This document shows, one piece after another, positions 26,679-39,101 of a stretch of DNA of 64,000 bases. The notes beneath the pieces were generated by a model. The model worked only from the letters and a program-made list of their open reading frames with translations, made no database searches and had not been told where the DNA came from. The first letter of the stretch is position 1; the number at the start of each line of letters is the position of its first letter. This stretch comes from Tetrapyrgos nigripes (taxonomy: Eukaryota > Basidiomycota > Agaricomycetes > Agaricales > Campanellaceae). The stretch lies in contig JAACJM010000122.1 in the NCBI GenBank assembly GCA_013368315.1, positions 62,001 to 126,000 on the forward strand, given 5' to 3'. The translations under genes were made by a program, and so were the position numbers.

Positions 26679-26939
26679 CTGTATCATTTCAATCGATTCG
26701 TCTGGTCACAGGTCACAGGCCCAAAAATTGACGAAATTTTTGGGCCAGTCACAGGTCACAAAGGCCATTGACGAATTGTCCAGGCGGTGACCCCTGGATT
26801 TTATGCCCAAAAAAGGAAAATTTTCGTCGCCTTCGGCGGAAAATCTGTGGTGATCACAGGTCCCACCAGTGATTGACGAAATTTTTATTCCGTTTGCGCG
26901 GTCACGGTCACACCCCTCTGACGAATCGAAATGGTACAG
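26679..26939. mobile_element. MITE-like insertion with TA target duplication (unit A only)
   Basis: A 261-bp segment is flanked by TA on both sides. Its ends are inverted repeats: the left end begins CTGTATCATTTC and the right end, read inverted, begins CTGTACCATTTC; both continue, after a 4-bp offset, to GATTCGTC. In unit B the corresponding site (near 39144-39154) reads TTCGAG-TA-CCC with no insert, giving an empty site with a single TA. Non-coding length, inverted ends and a TA duplication fit a Tc1/mariner-type MITE. It lies about 49 bp upstream of the start codon of the copy A giant gene. Confidence 0.75.
26718..26746. repeat. perfect 12-bp stem-loop inside the MITE-like element
   Basis: GGCCCAAAAATT and its exact reverse complement are separated by GACGA. 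The motif ATTGACGAAATTTTT recurs at about 26872, and GGTCACA-type words recur at both ends of the element, suggesting internal subterminal repeats. Confidence 0.8.
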
Positions 26940-26963
26940 TACCCAAACAAACACGAGGCAGTC

Positions 26964-27300
26964 GGCGTCTCTGTACGTTATTCAGAGAACACCGACGCCC
27001 ACGAAGGCACAGCTTCCATTCCTTCTCGAGTGCGATGTAGTGGCTTCAATAGGCGCCTCAGTCATAAGATGCTTTCGATATGACTATATTTATCCTCCAT
27101 GGTGCCAGAAGCAGTCGGAAAGCGGTAGATGGAATCCCAAGACACCATGGTTTTACTAGATCTGTACTGCGCGTGGACAGTTGTGACTAAAGCCCCTAAA
27201 ACAGTCAAGATAACATCAGAAAAGATTGAAGAAAGGCCTATTTATACTGACCTATCCCGTCCAATAGCTATGCCTCGATACATGTGTAGGGTGAATCCAC
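26964..27300. repeat. direct repeat R1 within the unit A spacer
   Basis: About 337 bp running from GGCGTCTCTGT to AGGGTGAATCCAC. It is repeated in diverged, shorter form at 27452-27729. The matching region of unit B (about 39480-39820) appears once. Confidence 0.75.
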
Positions 27301-27451
27301 GACTTGTGTGCTCAAAAAACAACTTGACTATGGCGTTTCTAACTTCGAAAATACCTGCCAAAGGTCTATGTCCCGTGGAATAGCAGCTGCCAGTGTGGCA
27401 ACTGGCATTTGGCGGAACTTGCTGCCGTTGCTACACACACTAGACTGCCGC

Positions 27452-27729
27452 CGTCTCTGTGCTATTCAGAGAACAAAAGCCAACGCCCACAGATGTACAG
27501 CTTCCTTGTCTTCTCGAGTGTGACACCGGGAGAATTTAATGACTTCGATAGGCGCGTAGAAGCGGTAGATGGAATACCAAGACACCGGATTTTTACTGGA
27601 TCTTTACTGCGCATGGACAGTTGTGACTAAAGCCCTGTCAAGATAACATCAGAAAAGATTGAAGAAAGGCCTATACTGACCTATCCCGTCCAATAGCTAT
27701 GCCTCGATACATGTGTAGGGTGAATCCAC
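27452..27729. repeat. direct repeat R2 within the unit A spacer
   Basis: Second copy of R1, sharing ATTCAGAGAACA, the GTAGATGGAAT region, TTGTGACTAAAGCCC, the GATTGAAGAAAGGCCTAT block and AGGGTGAATCCAC, with several small deletions. Confidence 0.75.
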
Positions 27730-27913
27730 AGAGCAACTGGCAAAGCTTGAGCCTAGTTGCAGTTCTTGGAAGTCAGGATGCAAGAAGCGTTTTCCCACAA
27801 TCAGAAAAATATAAGCGCACATAAATTTCTTCGCTTTCCCCCACTGCAGCATCATGAGTAATGGCTTAGACGAAGCCCAAGGCAATGAATGAGTCAATGA
27901 GTAAGTAGTCTTG

Positions 27914-29093
27914 CCGACCACATCAAACATCCGACCTCAACGGCTACGGCGACCACGAATCCCTCTTCTACCCACCCAACCTTCCACTCACCACCTCTCT
28001 CGAAATCGGCAACCTCCCCATCCTCGATGCCATCCGCAACTCTCTCTTCCCACTCTTACCAAACGGTCACTACCTCACCGTCATGCACGATAAACTCGAA
28101 ATCCTCAACGCAGGCGGCAGCATGGGTCCTCAATCCCGTGCATTATGAAACGACGGGCGGGTAGCTACTATTAGCGTTACGTTGCCCGTCCGTTTCCGAG
28201 GCGGAGCCCTCATTGTCCGTGATGCTGAGGGGAACGAAGAAAAATTCTATGGACGTGGAGGCAAAAACGGAGATATGGAATGGATGGCTTTTGGTGCTGA
28301 TTGTGAATATGAGGTTGAGACCGTTCAGATAGGGTGTAGGATTACGGTACTTTATGGGGTTTATCTCAAGACGTTTGGGCCGTCGGGTGTGACAAATACC
28401 GAGCCGCTGATCAGTCCGAGTGATCAGTTTTTGGATTTGTTGAGCCCGGTGTTGAATATGTCGAGAGGGAGGAAGATTGCGTTTTATGTTGGGAATGATT
28501 ATGGGGCTCGTCCTTCGGAAGTGGTTGCGGAGACTTTGGTGCCCATGGTGAGTGTTTGGTGTTGTACTCTTCTCTTAGTCTCATAACTGACTGATACCGA
28601 TGAAAACAGCTTAAAGGAGGCGACTCCCTCCTCTACCATGCCCTCAAGCTCTACAAACTCGTACCTGAACTCCACTGGTCAGCAGGAGGGTACATCTGGC
28701 CTGTAGACCGTACCGTCGAGATCGCCGATGAGCAAACCCACGGCGGTAGTCCAGCATCACGTATGGCGGCTCTTTCCCTTCTCGAACGCGATTCCCAACA
28801 ACGACGTGGTATGCCGGGGCACTCCAGCCGTTAGAGGACCCTTCAGCATTGCTGGTAGTGTTTACTCTGATGCTGGGCTTTCTGCTCATGAGGAAGATTT
28901 GGCTATTCGGGACTCTTTGAGGTTTAGAGTGCAGGAAAGCGGTGCTGTACCTCTTGCAGAGTCGGAGATTGTTCTTATGACAGATTGGAATTTGCCTACG
29001 CAGGTGATGGGGAAGGAGAGGGTACCCTTTGTCGCTGGAGGAGAGATGGAGAAGTTGGTGGTCAATGCGTTGATGGTTGTGTTTGTGCCTTGA
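27914..29093 (+). pseudogene. 5'-truncated, disrupted copy of the oxygenase-like gene
   Basis: The copy starts abruptly inside exon 2 at the duplication junction, so exon 1, the promoter and about 28 codons of exon 2 are missing. The remaining exon 2 part (27914-28547), the intron (28548-28609) and exon 3 (28610-29093) align closely with 15445-16623. A CGA codon has become TGA at 28146-28148. Exon 3 has one extra G in the GCCGGGGCAC stretch near 28815, which shifts the frame. The longest open segment (28182-28586) covers the ADCEYEV strand region. It has no evident promoter and cannot make the full protein. Confidence 0.9.
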
Positions 29094-29417
29094 TATATAT
29101 GTGTGCTAGTCTCGGGCCAGCTTTGCTCTTTCGTTTTTTTCTTCTTCAATGGTCTTTCCTCTACTAATTGTACTTGCATGCTCTGGACGATTACTCATGT
29201 ATAGTACGCCGGTCCTCGTTTCTTCCCCTTTGCTATCGTGCGATATATGGTTGATAGTAGCTACCTTGTACAAATAATAGTCCTCGCTAACATCAGTTAT
29301 AAAACTCATTGTAAGCAGTAAAAAAAGCAAAAGAGTACAGAAGAAACGAGACGCTGGAGGATAAAAGTCCTCAAGATTTTCGTCCTGTCAGACTGAACGT
29401 CAAGCTAGATTTCTGCT
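29094..29417. other. 3' spacer in unit B
   Basis: About 320 bp between the oxygenase-like pseudogene and the stop of giant gene copy B, homologous to 16624-17022 with small deletions. No gene seen. Confidence 0.5.
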
Positions 29418-32400
29418 TCACAATGAGCATAATCTCGTCATCTTACGAAGAAGAAACTTACCATCATTCAGAAAATCCTCCTGCACCAGTATCCTTCCAC
29501 GGACAATCTTCCCAATATGCGTCAAACTATACCCCGACCCTTTTCGACGAGATCCAAACAGCTCAATAAGAGCAGGCAAAGGGCTACTCTGGAACGGACA
29601 CAGCAGTTGCATATCTCCATTTCTATGCTCTGACTTGACAAAACCGTCGCTTTGATATACTGCCCTCTCCGAAGCGTCTTGACTTGGTAGATACAATCCC
29701 AGGAATGCGCAGAGCTCCTCATACGTCTTCCAATCACGCAAGTACAACTGGCCAGCGAATAGATTAAGCTGGATGATCATTCGCCGTCCTGGTGGTTTCC
29801 AAGAAGGGGGGAGAGGAGGGATAACGTGGAAATCGAGGTCCTCAAATGAACGTTGCGATTGCGTTACACGAGGAGCATAGAGGTGGAGATGTAGACCAGC
29901 TGTGTTTCTGGCGATGTTTGAGCGTAGCTTGTTAGCTTCGTAAGGACTGATGACAACAAGAGCGGGTGTAGAATCCGCTAGATGGCCTCCCGATACAATC
30001 CAGGTCACTGGGCGCATGTAATCATCTATGGCGGGCTCCAAACCTTTGATCGTGCGGGCGAAATCTACAGTGCAGAGCAGCCCTGGTGACCATACTCGAC
30101 GATTAGGTATGGAGGGTACCGGTAGATATCTGAAGAGTGGGATAAATGACTTGGATTGGGCACTGGCAGGAATAATGCCATTTTGTAGGAAACGTTCGAC
30201 TTCAGGGTCTATATGGTGCGTTTCTGGATGCTTCCTCGGAGGTCGTTGTACCTGACGTTCTACCTCAATCTCGTTGGCTACTTCTCGTTCCTGCTCCTCG
30301 TCCACGCTGGTTTGCGACACGCTCTGCGCAAGGCTCCATCCCAGCTTTTGGCATCGCTCATCCAACTCACGGTATTCTTCTGTTCTGAAGTCTACGTGTT
30401 GGAAGGTATTCTCCTTATCACCGATGCCATACATCTCCTCCAGAGTCTGAGCCTCGCGCTGCAACCAGGGTGAAAGATCGGAGGAATTAAGTGAAGAATT
30501 AAATGTATCCCATGCCTTCTTCCTCTCGATGTAATCAATTCCTTGTTTGAGCCAGTGCGGGCCATAGTGCTGGATCTCTGCTATGGTCTCCTCACATGCC
30601 CATTTCAACACATCGCAGGATGAGACCGGCGTCTGCGCATCCAGCCCTGCATTATGGCGAATCTTCTGATCGATGTCAAAAGGCGCAAAGAACGTCACTG
30701 ATTGTCCATGACCAAGTTTCCTCATGCGCATACAACCTGTAATTGCCGGTCAGGAAATGTCCTTCAAGGACGGTGAGACATTGCTTACCTTGAGCCAACC
30801 TATCCTTAGTGACCTTTAGACCCAGAGTCACTGCCGCTCGATACTCTCTAGGTAACTTCAAATCTGTTCCTCGGGTATGGGCATCATCAAGGTATACCAA
30901 ACATTTGCCCAACTGGCCCTTGAACTGGGATGACATTAGGGGCTCGACATTATCCTGACGGTCAATGACCATCAACCGGTCTCCCTCATCAAAAAATACT
31001 GCCGCAGAAACCGATGCGTCATCGTGGAGAAGCAGCCATTTCTTCGCTACCTGCTTGTTGACCAGGTCCAGGATCTGAGCGCCAACATCAAGGAGAACCC
31101 GAATTTGTAGAGGCTGGCTGACAATGAGCTTCAGAAAGTCTTCAGCAAGTAAGTTCTCATTATCAGGCCCCTTCGCACAGTGGTATTGGTTGTTTTCTGG
31201 TTGAAGCAGGTAGCTGAGAACCTGGGCGTTGGTCGCTTCTTGATTGAGTGGATCACATTGTGATATCGTCGTAGGCAGTAACCATTGACTGTCTTTCGTG
31301 CCGCTGAACCCTGTCGTGACATATGTCTTGGCTTCGGCAAGGTCCCAACCACAGGTCGTCAGCTTCTTCGGAAATTCTTTGGCGTATTTGGGGAAGACTA
31401 TATGAGAAAGGAAAAAGTTGATGACAGAGCGGTTGCGAGAAAGATGTGGGATAATGACGTCGAGACGTTGGGCTGGATCCTTCAGGTTGACTCCACTGAG
31501 ATTGGTAGGGACATTTGGTGACGTGTTTTGAGCCCATTGCGCATACTCTGCTGAAGGGTTGTCGGACTTCATTAGAATTTCGAAGCAGGAGTCTAGTTGG
31601 CCTGGTGTCAGTCCACCATAATAGTATGAGAGGTATGTCAGGCAAATGGCTACGTCGGGGTGACCAAATTCGGCTCTGAGTGACGGCACGTCTTTTGCTC
31701 GATATGGGACAGCCAGCAGAGTTCGACGTTGATCTAGACCATAATCGACACGCCAACGTCGCTGCTTCAGAACATGGGAAAGTACTCCATGAGCGAACAG
31801 ACCGCGCAGCAGCAAGAGCGCCTTCCATATAGCTGTTTCTTGACAATAATGCAGTAAACGGGGCAACTGGGACTGGTCCACATCTCTCCGCCGTATGAAA
31901 ATATAAGATTCTTCCTTCAACTCCTGCGGCAGACGTTCAAAGGCATAAGACGACAGCCTTCCTTCTTGCATAATGCTCTTCATTATGCGAGACAACAGTT
32001 CCTCCTCAGCATCTGGTTCCATTATCTGTATGATTGGAAACTCTCCAGAACTTGCATCCCGAACATGAACTCCACGAGGAAAAAGACACTGGACGTCTTT
32101 CGCATGGCGAAGCAACAGCGTAAATATATCCTGTACCATGATCCATCTATTTGGATGATTTTCCAAGAGACTCTGCTTGCCGGCAGTGTATATGAGTTGG
32201 TAGCGGCTATGAAGGATTTCGTCGCTCTCATCAAGGATATCGCGTGAGTGCTGGCATAACCACCGATGCGAGTCGAGAAGATTCTGACTGACGGCATCTA
32301 GCACCCCAGGCTGTCGGCTGACAAGACGGTCCAGACCCATCAAACGAAAGGATAGAACGTGTTCAGGCTGGACTACAAGGACACCACCCTCTCTCATACA

Positions 32401-35400
32401 CTCCTGGTACAAGTCTTGTATCCTCTTCGTCAGGTTGATGTCCACCTTCAAGTCGCGGGAGAATGGCATGTAAAATACGCGGCGGTTGGCCAATCCACTG
32501 ACTCGGTCCACCAAAAGCTGGAACATTTGTGGAGAAAGTGCCTTGAGGACGATGACCCGGACAAGCTTATTGCCATCGGAGAGAGAGGTTGCAATCATGG
32601 GAACAATGACCGACGATTTTCCTTCGCCCATATTCAGCTGCAAGACTGAGTTGGCAGAATTGGATGGATTCATCATTTCCCTTGCAACCTGCACTTGTAT
32701 GTCTCGCGCCAGAAAATTACCGGTGATCTATGAAACAGAAAGTGGTATGTCAACCTCTCGCCAAGTTATTGAGCTTCTGAGTGCCTCACCTGGATTAAGA
32801 GCCAGTCCACATCGTTCAATCCAATCGGTCTGTCATTATCCATCTCTTTCCTAACGCCGTCTGGATCATTGACACAATGCAGATATTGCAGACGCATTGA
32901 TCGCTGATACTGAATAATTGATTTCCCGTAATTCTGAATGGAATCCACCCATTCTGGTCCAAGCTGTCCTCGTTGATCAAAGGATAATAATCGCAGTAGA
33001 GTATGAGGCGTCATGGAAGGCCATAGCCCAGTGGTGGCGAGAAGGCGTTCTACTCCTTCCACACTGGGCAAGAGGACAGAGGTGATGAGATTGTAAAAGT
33101 TCTCCATTTCTGTGAGGCATTTCTCCACATATAATCTGAAAGATTCCCCATCATATGGTAGAAGACCGGAGTTATCGTAGGGCACAGCACTCTGTCGAGA
33201 TGCTAGAGCTTTTGCACTTTGGTCCAAGTCTCGACTAAAGCGCTGATGCACTGCATCCTGAGGTGAGGCAAGGTGTGATACCAGAGCCTTTAGACCAGCA
33301 AAATTTGCGGAGCCTAATCCTGGCGGCTCTCGAAGTCGTAGAAGTCCTTTCAAGGTAGGTAGAGGGATATGTGAACGAAGCCGCCGGTCCAAGGATTTAA
33401 CCATATACCCAACGGCAGGGGCCGACTCGACTCTCATTGTGCTATCCAAGATTGCCTGTATTGTGTCGATGTGCGTAGTAAGCTCACCGTTTCGCCGGCA
33501 ACTTCTGAACAGTTCAGTTGCATCCTGCAAATACCTTGATCGGAGCAAAGTTACACGAGGGACTGCACTCTTGCTAGGTCCAGAGAGAGAGTTTGCTGTC
33601 AACGGCCATTGATTTAATAAGTAACGCGTGACTGCTTTAACCGCAAGTCGACGTTCTTGGTTGTAATCCTTTTGACGCCGTTTCTCGTAATCGTACTCTT
33701 CCTCTCTCCATTGCCTAACAAGATCCGCCGATGGGGTGTCTTCAAATGGCTTGCACGACGACTCCAACAATTCTTGGACCTGCTTTCTCGTCGGTTCAAT
33801 TCCGTCAGACAAGATATAGGAAGAGTGTGGAGGGGGTGAGATTCCACCGAATCGTGTGTCGTGAGCGAATTGGACGAGAACAGGAATGAGACCATGGCAA
33901 TCAGCCTCTTCTGACGACATGTTTGTATAAGCCAGAGCTGACAGGCTGAATATGAGCTGATAGCGCTTTCGAGCCCAGCAGACAGTTGGATCTCGACAGA
34001 GGTTATACAAGGTCAGCCAATTTTCCGAAAGTAATGCGTCAGAAAACCAATCGCATGAGTAAGAGAGGGAAGACGCGCTAGTGAGTGGACTAGAACCATG
34101 TGGACCCTGAAATGACCCATAATTGGACCAACGACGTAGAATGTCCATCAACTTGACTCTGGGAGAAGGGATACCGCTGGAGACAGACGAAGAAACTTCA
34201 AAGATGCGCTTCTCGTCATGCAACTCCATATCTCGAGCATTATAAGAGTAATCCATTGTCGTGCGCCCAGTATCTTCAACTCTGAGTCCGCTTTTCGCAT
34301 AGCACCGGAAGTTCCTATAAAGATCGCGCTTCACCAGCCGGTCTGTATGTCCCTCTGAAGACTCCGGTGAAACACGTTCACCTCGGACCTCACTAAGACG
34401 TTCACAATACGCCAATATGTCCTGGACTGTGAAGATGAACGAAGGATGCTGAGACAGGACAGGAAGATCATTCCATTCAATCGCCTGCATGATTGTAATA
34501 TTTGGGGGATAAAAGGTCCTTTTGGCAGTGAGAGCTTGGATCCGGCATAGGATTTGCAAGTCCTCGGATTGGACATTCTGGAATGACAGGGATCGGGCTG
34601 AAGCGAGAATTACAAGCGATTCATGAGTGCCGGTCCTACGGGTCAAAGGGTCCGGTAAACAGTGACTAGTCACGGCATGAAGGTAGGCCCTGTAGAAATG
34701 ACTCCTGAGACCACCATCCCCCTCTAAGCAACCGATATCAGTCCGAACGGTATACTCATAAAATCGTGCATGTCGGGAAGGTGTGTCTATGCTGATTTCG
34801 ACGTGATGTTCTTTGTCTTTGGTTGAAAAGCGTATATGACCGTCAGGAATAAGCACCCGTTGCGGTTGCGATGAAATAGAAGATTTCTCGGTCCTCGAGA
34901 GCCCGTACAATTTTGAAGAACAGAGAACCAACATGCTTTTGAGCCCTACAAGAGTACCGATGGATTGGACCCGATCTACAACCATACCCGGAAGGTTCAC
35001 GCACTCCAACTCTCCTGCCTCGTTCAAATAGAAAGAAAGGCGAAAACGAGGAAGGTCGACTTGAAGCCGCTTTGTAGTTGTGCGTGTAATCGTCAAGTAA
35101 CGACTATGCTCTAAAGGCCTGAGCCGGTCAGAGATCATATGGAAAGTAGAGCTGCACACGTCGACCAGTGTCAGGTCCGCTGGCGAGTTTTCCTGAATTG
35201 CAGCGCTTGCCTCGTTGGGAACAAATTGCACTTTCCAATTTTTGGAGCTGGCAGTCCACAGAGACGCAAGGGGTCTGAACTCGAGCTCGTTTCGTTCCAG
35301 ATCTAGCCAGTGCACATTCTCTTGTACCAGCAACTCTGGAAAATCTCCTGATAGAACATGGTGGGGAATTAGCCGAAGGACTCGATTTCCTTCCAAATCC

Positions 35401-38400
35401 TTTGCCAGAACTATGAGATCCGAGTTTCTCAGTGAAAAGTGGAGCTGAAGCCGTAGGAGTCATTACTCTGAAGTACGCATGCATTGATATTGATAACGTA
35501 CCTGGTAGCCAAGTATGGTGGAACGAGTGGCATAATCGAGTCCTGAATCTGAAGGAATGATGTCGAGTACTCTCTAGAATGTAGAAAATTACTCAGTTTA
35601 TGATCTAGCATTAACTTGACTGAGGAAACTCACCGAACCAAAACTCCTTATAAATGTGGAATGCTCCGTGATTGAGGTGGGCAAACGGCTCAATGGCTTT
35701 CCGTCAATGAGCATCCGGCCTTCCAAGATGTTCAAATGCACAACCTGAGAGCTGGATACCGCCTGTCGCCTTGTAGAGGAGCCCAACCATCGTTCATTAG
35801 GATGATCTAGAGCTCTCCACGGCATCCCAGGACGATAAGCAGGCCATATAGCTGAGATAGCCCAATCTACCCCTTGCTTGTCCCCTTTGATACGGGACAG
35901 TAGAAGTGGCTCGACAAAATGTGACAATCTTCGGTCACGAAGATGCAAGCGCTGAAGAGAGAGTGGAAGGGCTTTCCAAGAAGCTGGTGTATTGTCAAAT
36001 AGCCGAACGGAGCACTCCAAGAAGACAGAAACATCCTCCGAGCTAATCATCAAGGATTTCAAATGACACCTGTCTACGTCGTAGGTGCTACGGCAAGCGA
36101 ATGCCATTTCGCAAATGATGCGCTGTCGCTCAAGAACACGAGCTGGGTCCTGCCCAATCGGTTGCTCCTCCGATGCAAAGCTCTTCAGCCAACCAAACGT
36201 CGTTTCACGAGCAGAACGTAGCAGAGTATAAATATTCTTCCGAACCTCCTTACTCTCTGAACCTTCAAGAAGGCGACAGCATAAGAGAATGATAGACCGC
36301 GCTGTAGGTAATTCCATCCAATTAGAACTGATATCGTTCAGGAGCTGAGTAAGCTCTTCAATGAAACTGCGAGAGAAATGGGGACATAGAAGATCCTCGT
36401 GCCATTCCAAAGCATTAGAAGGGGATACGGAACCAATCTGCCATGCTGCTTGCGCCAGCAATAGGTGCACATCTTCCTTGTAAAAGGTGAGATTGCGGGC
36501 ACGAAGTTCTTTGAGCATGTTAAGCCATTGAAGACGATGTCCACAACGAAGACTGCCAAAGGGGATAAACTCGTGGAGGCTGAGCTGATCATGACAGTGA
36601 TACTGGTTGGATATAACGGAGTTGGGCGTGTATGATGTGGAATTAAGCGAAAATTGAAGAGACGAGTAGATCCCTGGCGAGAGCTGAAGAATGCACATAG
36701 ACGTGATATCGAGTTTATGGAAAGGATCCGTAGCCCACTTGTCCGTGTTTTTGTCGTAAAGTTTGTAGCGTAACCCATTGTTGACGATGACATTGTCCTC
36801 CGAGACCGCTTTCGAGATCTTGATGTGCACATATTTCGTGCGTTTGAACGAAGCCGTGTCCGAACCCAATGTGATACGCCGCTCGCGATTCCCATTCAGT
36901 CCTTTCCATTGCTCCAGTCCAATATACGAGTAAACTTTATCATAAATCTGGGATTGTACCTGGCGACGCCCAGACTCTTCAGACGACATGCACAAGTCAT
37001 TGAGAAAGGTGTAGGTTGCTTCCCTCCAACAGTTGAATGCATCGGGGCAATTCAATTCGAAGACAGATACCATAGCCATGATATTATCCTCGGGCAAAGG
37101 CCATTCGTGGACGTAGATTTCAAGTCGGTCAGCACTTCGCTCAAGGGCGCATTTTTCGCAAGAGGAGCTATGAGAACGGCGACGACAACCCCAGCGATCT
37201 TCGTACTCATAGTAAGTACACGACAAGCGCCTGGCCTTGCTTACTAGCTCCGAGTACTCGGATCTGAGTCTACGATACTCCTCGCGTTTGGCATCTCGTT
37301 GTCTGCCAGCGTCATCTTCAATGGTTTTCTTCAACCTCTGGAGAGTGACAGATTCGTTGAAAAATCGAACAGCAAAGCTAGAGAACCCAGCGCTGTCCGT
37401 GAAAACAGTTCCTCGGGTAGCATGAGAATGCCTGTCGCGAATATAACCAAGAAGACGGATCAACTGCTCGATGAAGGATCCTTTTCGGAGGAGAAGAGGC
37501 TGGAAAAGCTCGGTAGGGACCTCGGGGGAGTAGTCGGCTAGGAGAGGATGGGCAGCGACGGCGACTTTGTCCAGTGCAACCCAAAGCTCTAGGAGTGTGA
37601 GCATCATGATCGATACATCCTCCTGATTCTCGTCGTAATGACCACGGGAAATGGTAAGGTACACCATGAAGATGTTGAATAAGACACCGGGGGCGTCGCT
37701 GTCTGTAAGGTGTTGGAACACCCAGACTTTAAGGTTTCTTTGAAGGGAGAGTTCCAGGTCGGCTAGAGCAAGAGACTTGTCCGTGCTCAAGGCATCTTCC
37801 AGCGTACTTTTGTCAGAGTAGCGCTCAAAAGCCTGCAAATTCCGCAGAGGACGAGGCGCATGATTAGGTGTAAATGATGATGGGGAGAGTGAGGCATCCT
37901 TGTTGTCGAGAACTCTGGTTAAAAAGTCACGGGAGTTTTTCAGTGACAAAATGGTGTCACTGCGAGCGTTGGACCGAAGAACTTCCGGGTCCCAAAGTAA
38001 AAGCTGAGCCTGGGCATCCTGGACTTCTTTCCACCGACGAGAACACAAGTTGTGCATCCTGGAGGTTACAGTGTTTGCCCGTGCAACCAGAGGACCTGGG
38101 ATTGAGTCTTGTAGCTTATGCACGCGAGCTGCAATTTTGATGCTCATACAAAGAAGCAGCTCGCTGTCGCACTTGGCCTGGATCGCCTGTTCCAACGTGT
38201 CCAGCATGAAATGAATCATGAAAACCTTGTATTCGGGGAAGCTGGTCTGCAAAGCGACGCGAAGGACAAGCCAAATCATACTCCGTCTCCAAGGCTTCCC
38301 TTTGCCATCCATGAGAACCTCGTCTGTCATTCTCTTGCAAATCCGAGTAACTTCGGCAGGTTTCCCAATGCCACGAAGTATACCGGTCAGTAACGTGGTG

Positions 38401-39101
38401 ATATAGCGTGGATGGGGGGAATCCTTCTCTTCAACGACGGTGGAGCCAGCCTTCTGAGTGGTTGCGACGGAATCCAGGACGTCTGAATTCATCTGAGCGA
38501 GAAAAGATGAAAACTCTTGACGAAAGTAGGGGCTGTCGAAGTAGGGGTCGTCGAAAGAGCCGTTCGGAATGGAAATGGCGGGACCGGGAAAGGTGCGCAG
38601 GATTTTTCCTTCACCCTGCATGACGACTTCTCTTGGAGGAGTAACCTCGAAGGACTCTACCACAACGTGTCCAGATAACTTCCGGACAATGACACCAGCA
38701 TTCTGAGCTCTGATAAGAAACGCTCGTACAGCTGCAGACGGGTACGTTAGCGTACAAAATGACAGCTTCAAGAGACACACATACATCCTCTGTGCATAGT
38801 GCTAAACGACGCCTCGATTTTGCTGGCGGACAGACTCTCTGACTGTTGGGACTCCGAGATTGCCTCCAGCATGGTTTCCATTTCAAGCCAACTCTGATTA
38901 CCTTGAAAAGCATAGATGAGTATGATAACCAAGCTGAACAGAGTCAGACTCACCAGATCGACCTTGTTCCTTTACAAAACCCTTGAAAGACTTCAAGATA
39001 TTTTCACATAGAAAGTGTTCGTTCTCTATCGTGTAATCGTCGTTCTGAGGCAGTTTTGGAGGCACGAAAACGTGATGGATGATGTACTCCAGCTCAGACA
39101 T
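29418..39101 (-). CDS. giant DUF6606/DUF3638/DUF3645 protein, copy B
   Basis: Seven exons at positions homologous to copy A (39101-38954, 38901-38785, 38731-35634, 35573-35502, 35444-32790, 32727-30789, 30736-29418) give about 3,115 residues with no stop or frameshift. All motifs of copy A are kept: the DUF6606 start (YIIHHVFVPPKLPQ), MGEGKSS, ILDESDEI, VPYRAKDVPS with HPDVA, TRGTDLKL and GCMRMRKLGHGQS. Copy B has a six-residue insert in exon 3 (near the DSPYFR stretch) and about 12 extra residues in exon 5 (near LVLCSSKLYG) that copy A lacks. It reads past the copy A stop and ends at 29418; a GTAAG after LND could alternatively be a last donor site. Conservation of all motifs in both copies suggests both still function. 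Confidence 0.88.

Larger units (their letters stand above)
15445..27913. repeat. tandem segmental duplication, unit A
   Basis: The unit starts at CCGACCACATC inside exon 2 of the oxygenase-like gene and ends with GTAAGTAGTCTTG at 27913, where unit B begins with the same CCGACCACATC. It carries the 3' part of the oxygenase-like gene, the first giant DUF3638/DUF3645 gene, a MITE-like insertion and a degenerate right-hand spacer. Units A and B align along their length in the same order and orientation. Confidence 0.95.
26942..27913. other. right-hand spacer of unit A
   Basis: About 970 bp without a credible gene. It contains two diverged direct repeats (listed separately), and its last ~180 bp matches the end of unit B. 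It separates the promoter of giant gene copy A from the truncated oxygenase-like copy. Confidence 0.5.

Noticed and set aside
26700..26950. Stem-loop region as a CRISPR array or a tRNA-like gene
   Set aside because: Repeats are irregular, there are no spacers of constant length, and no cloverleaf or internal promoter boxes; the TA-flanked inverted ends fit a MITE better.
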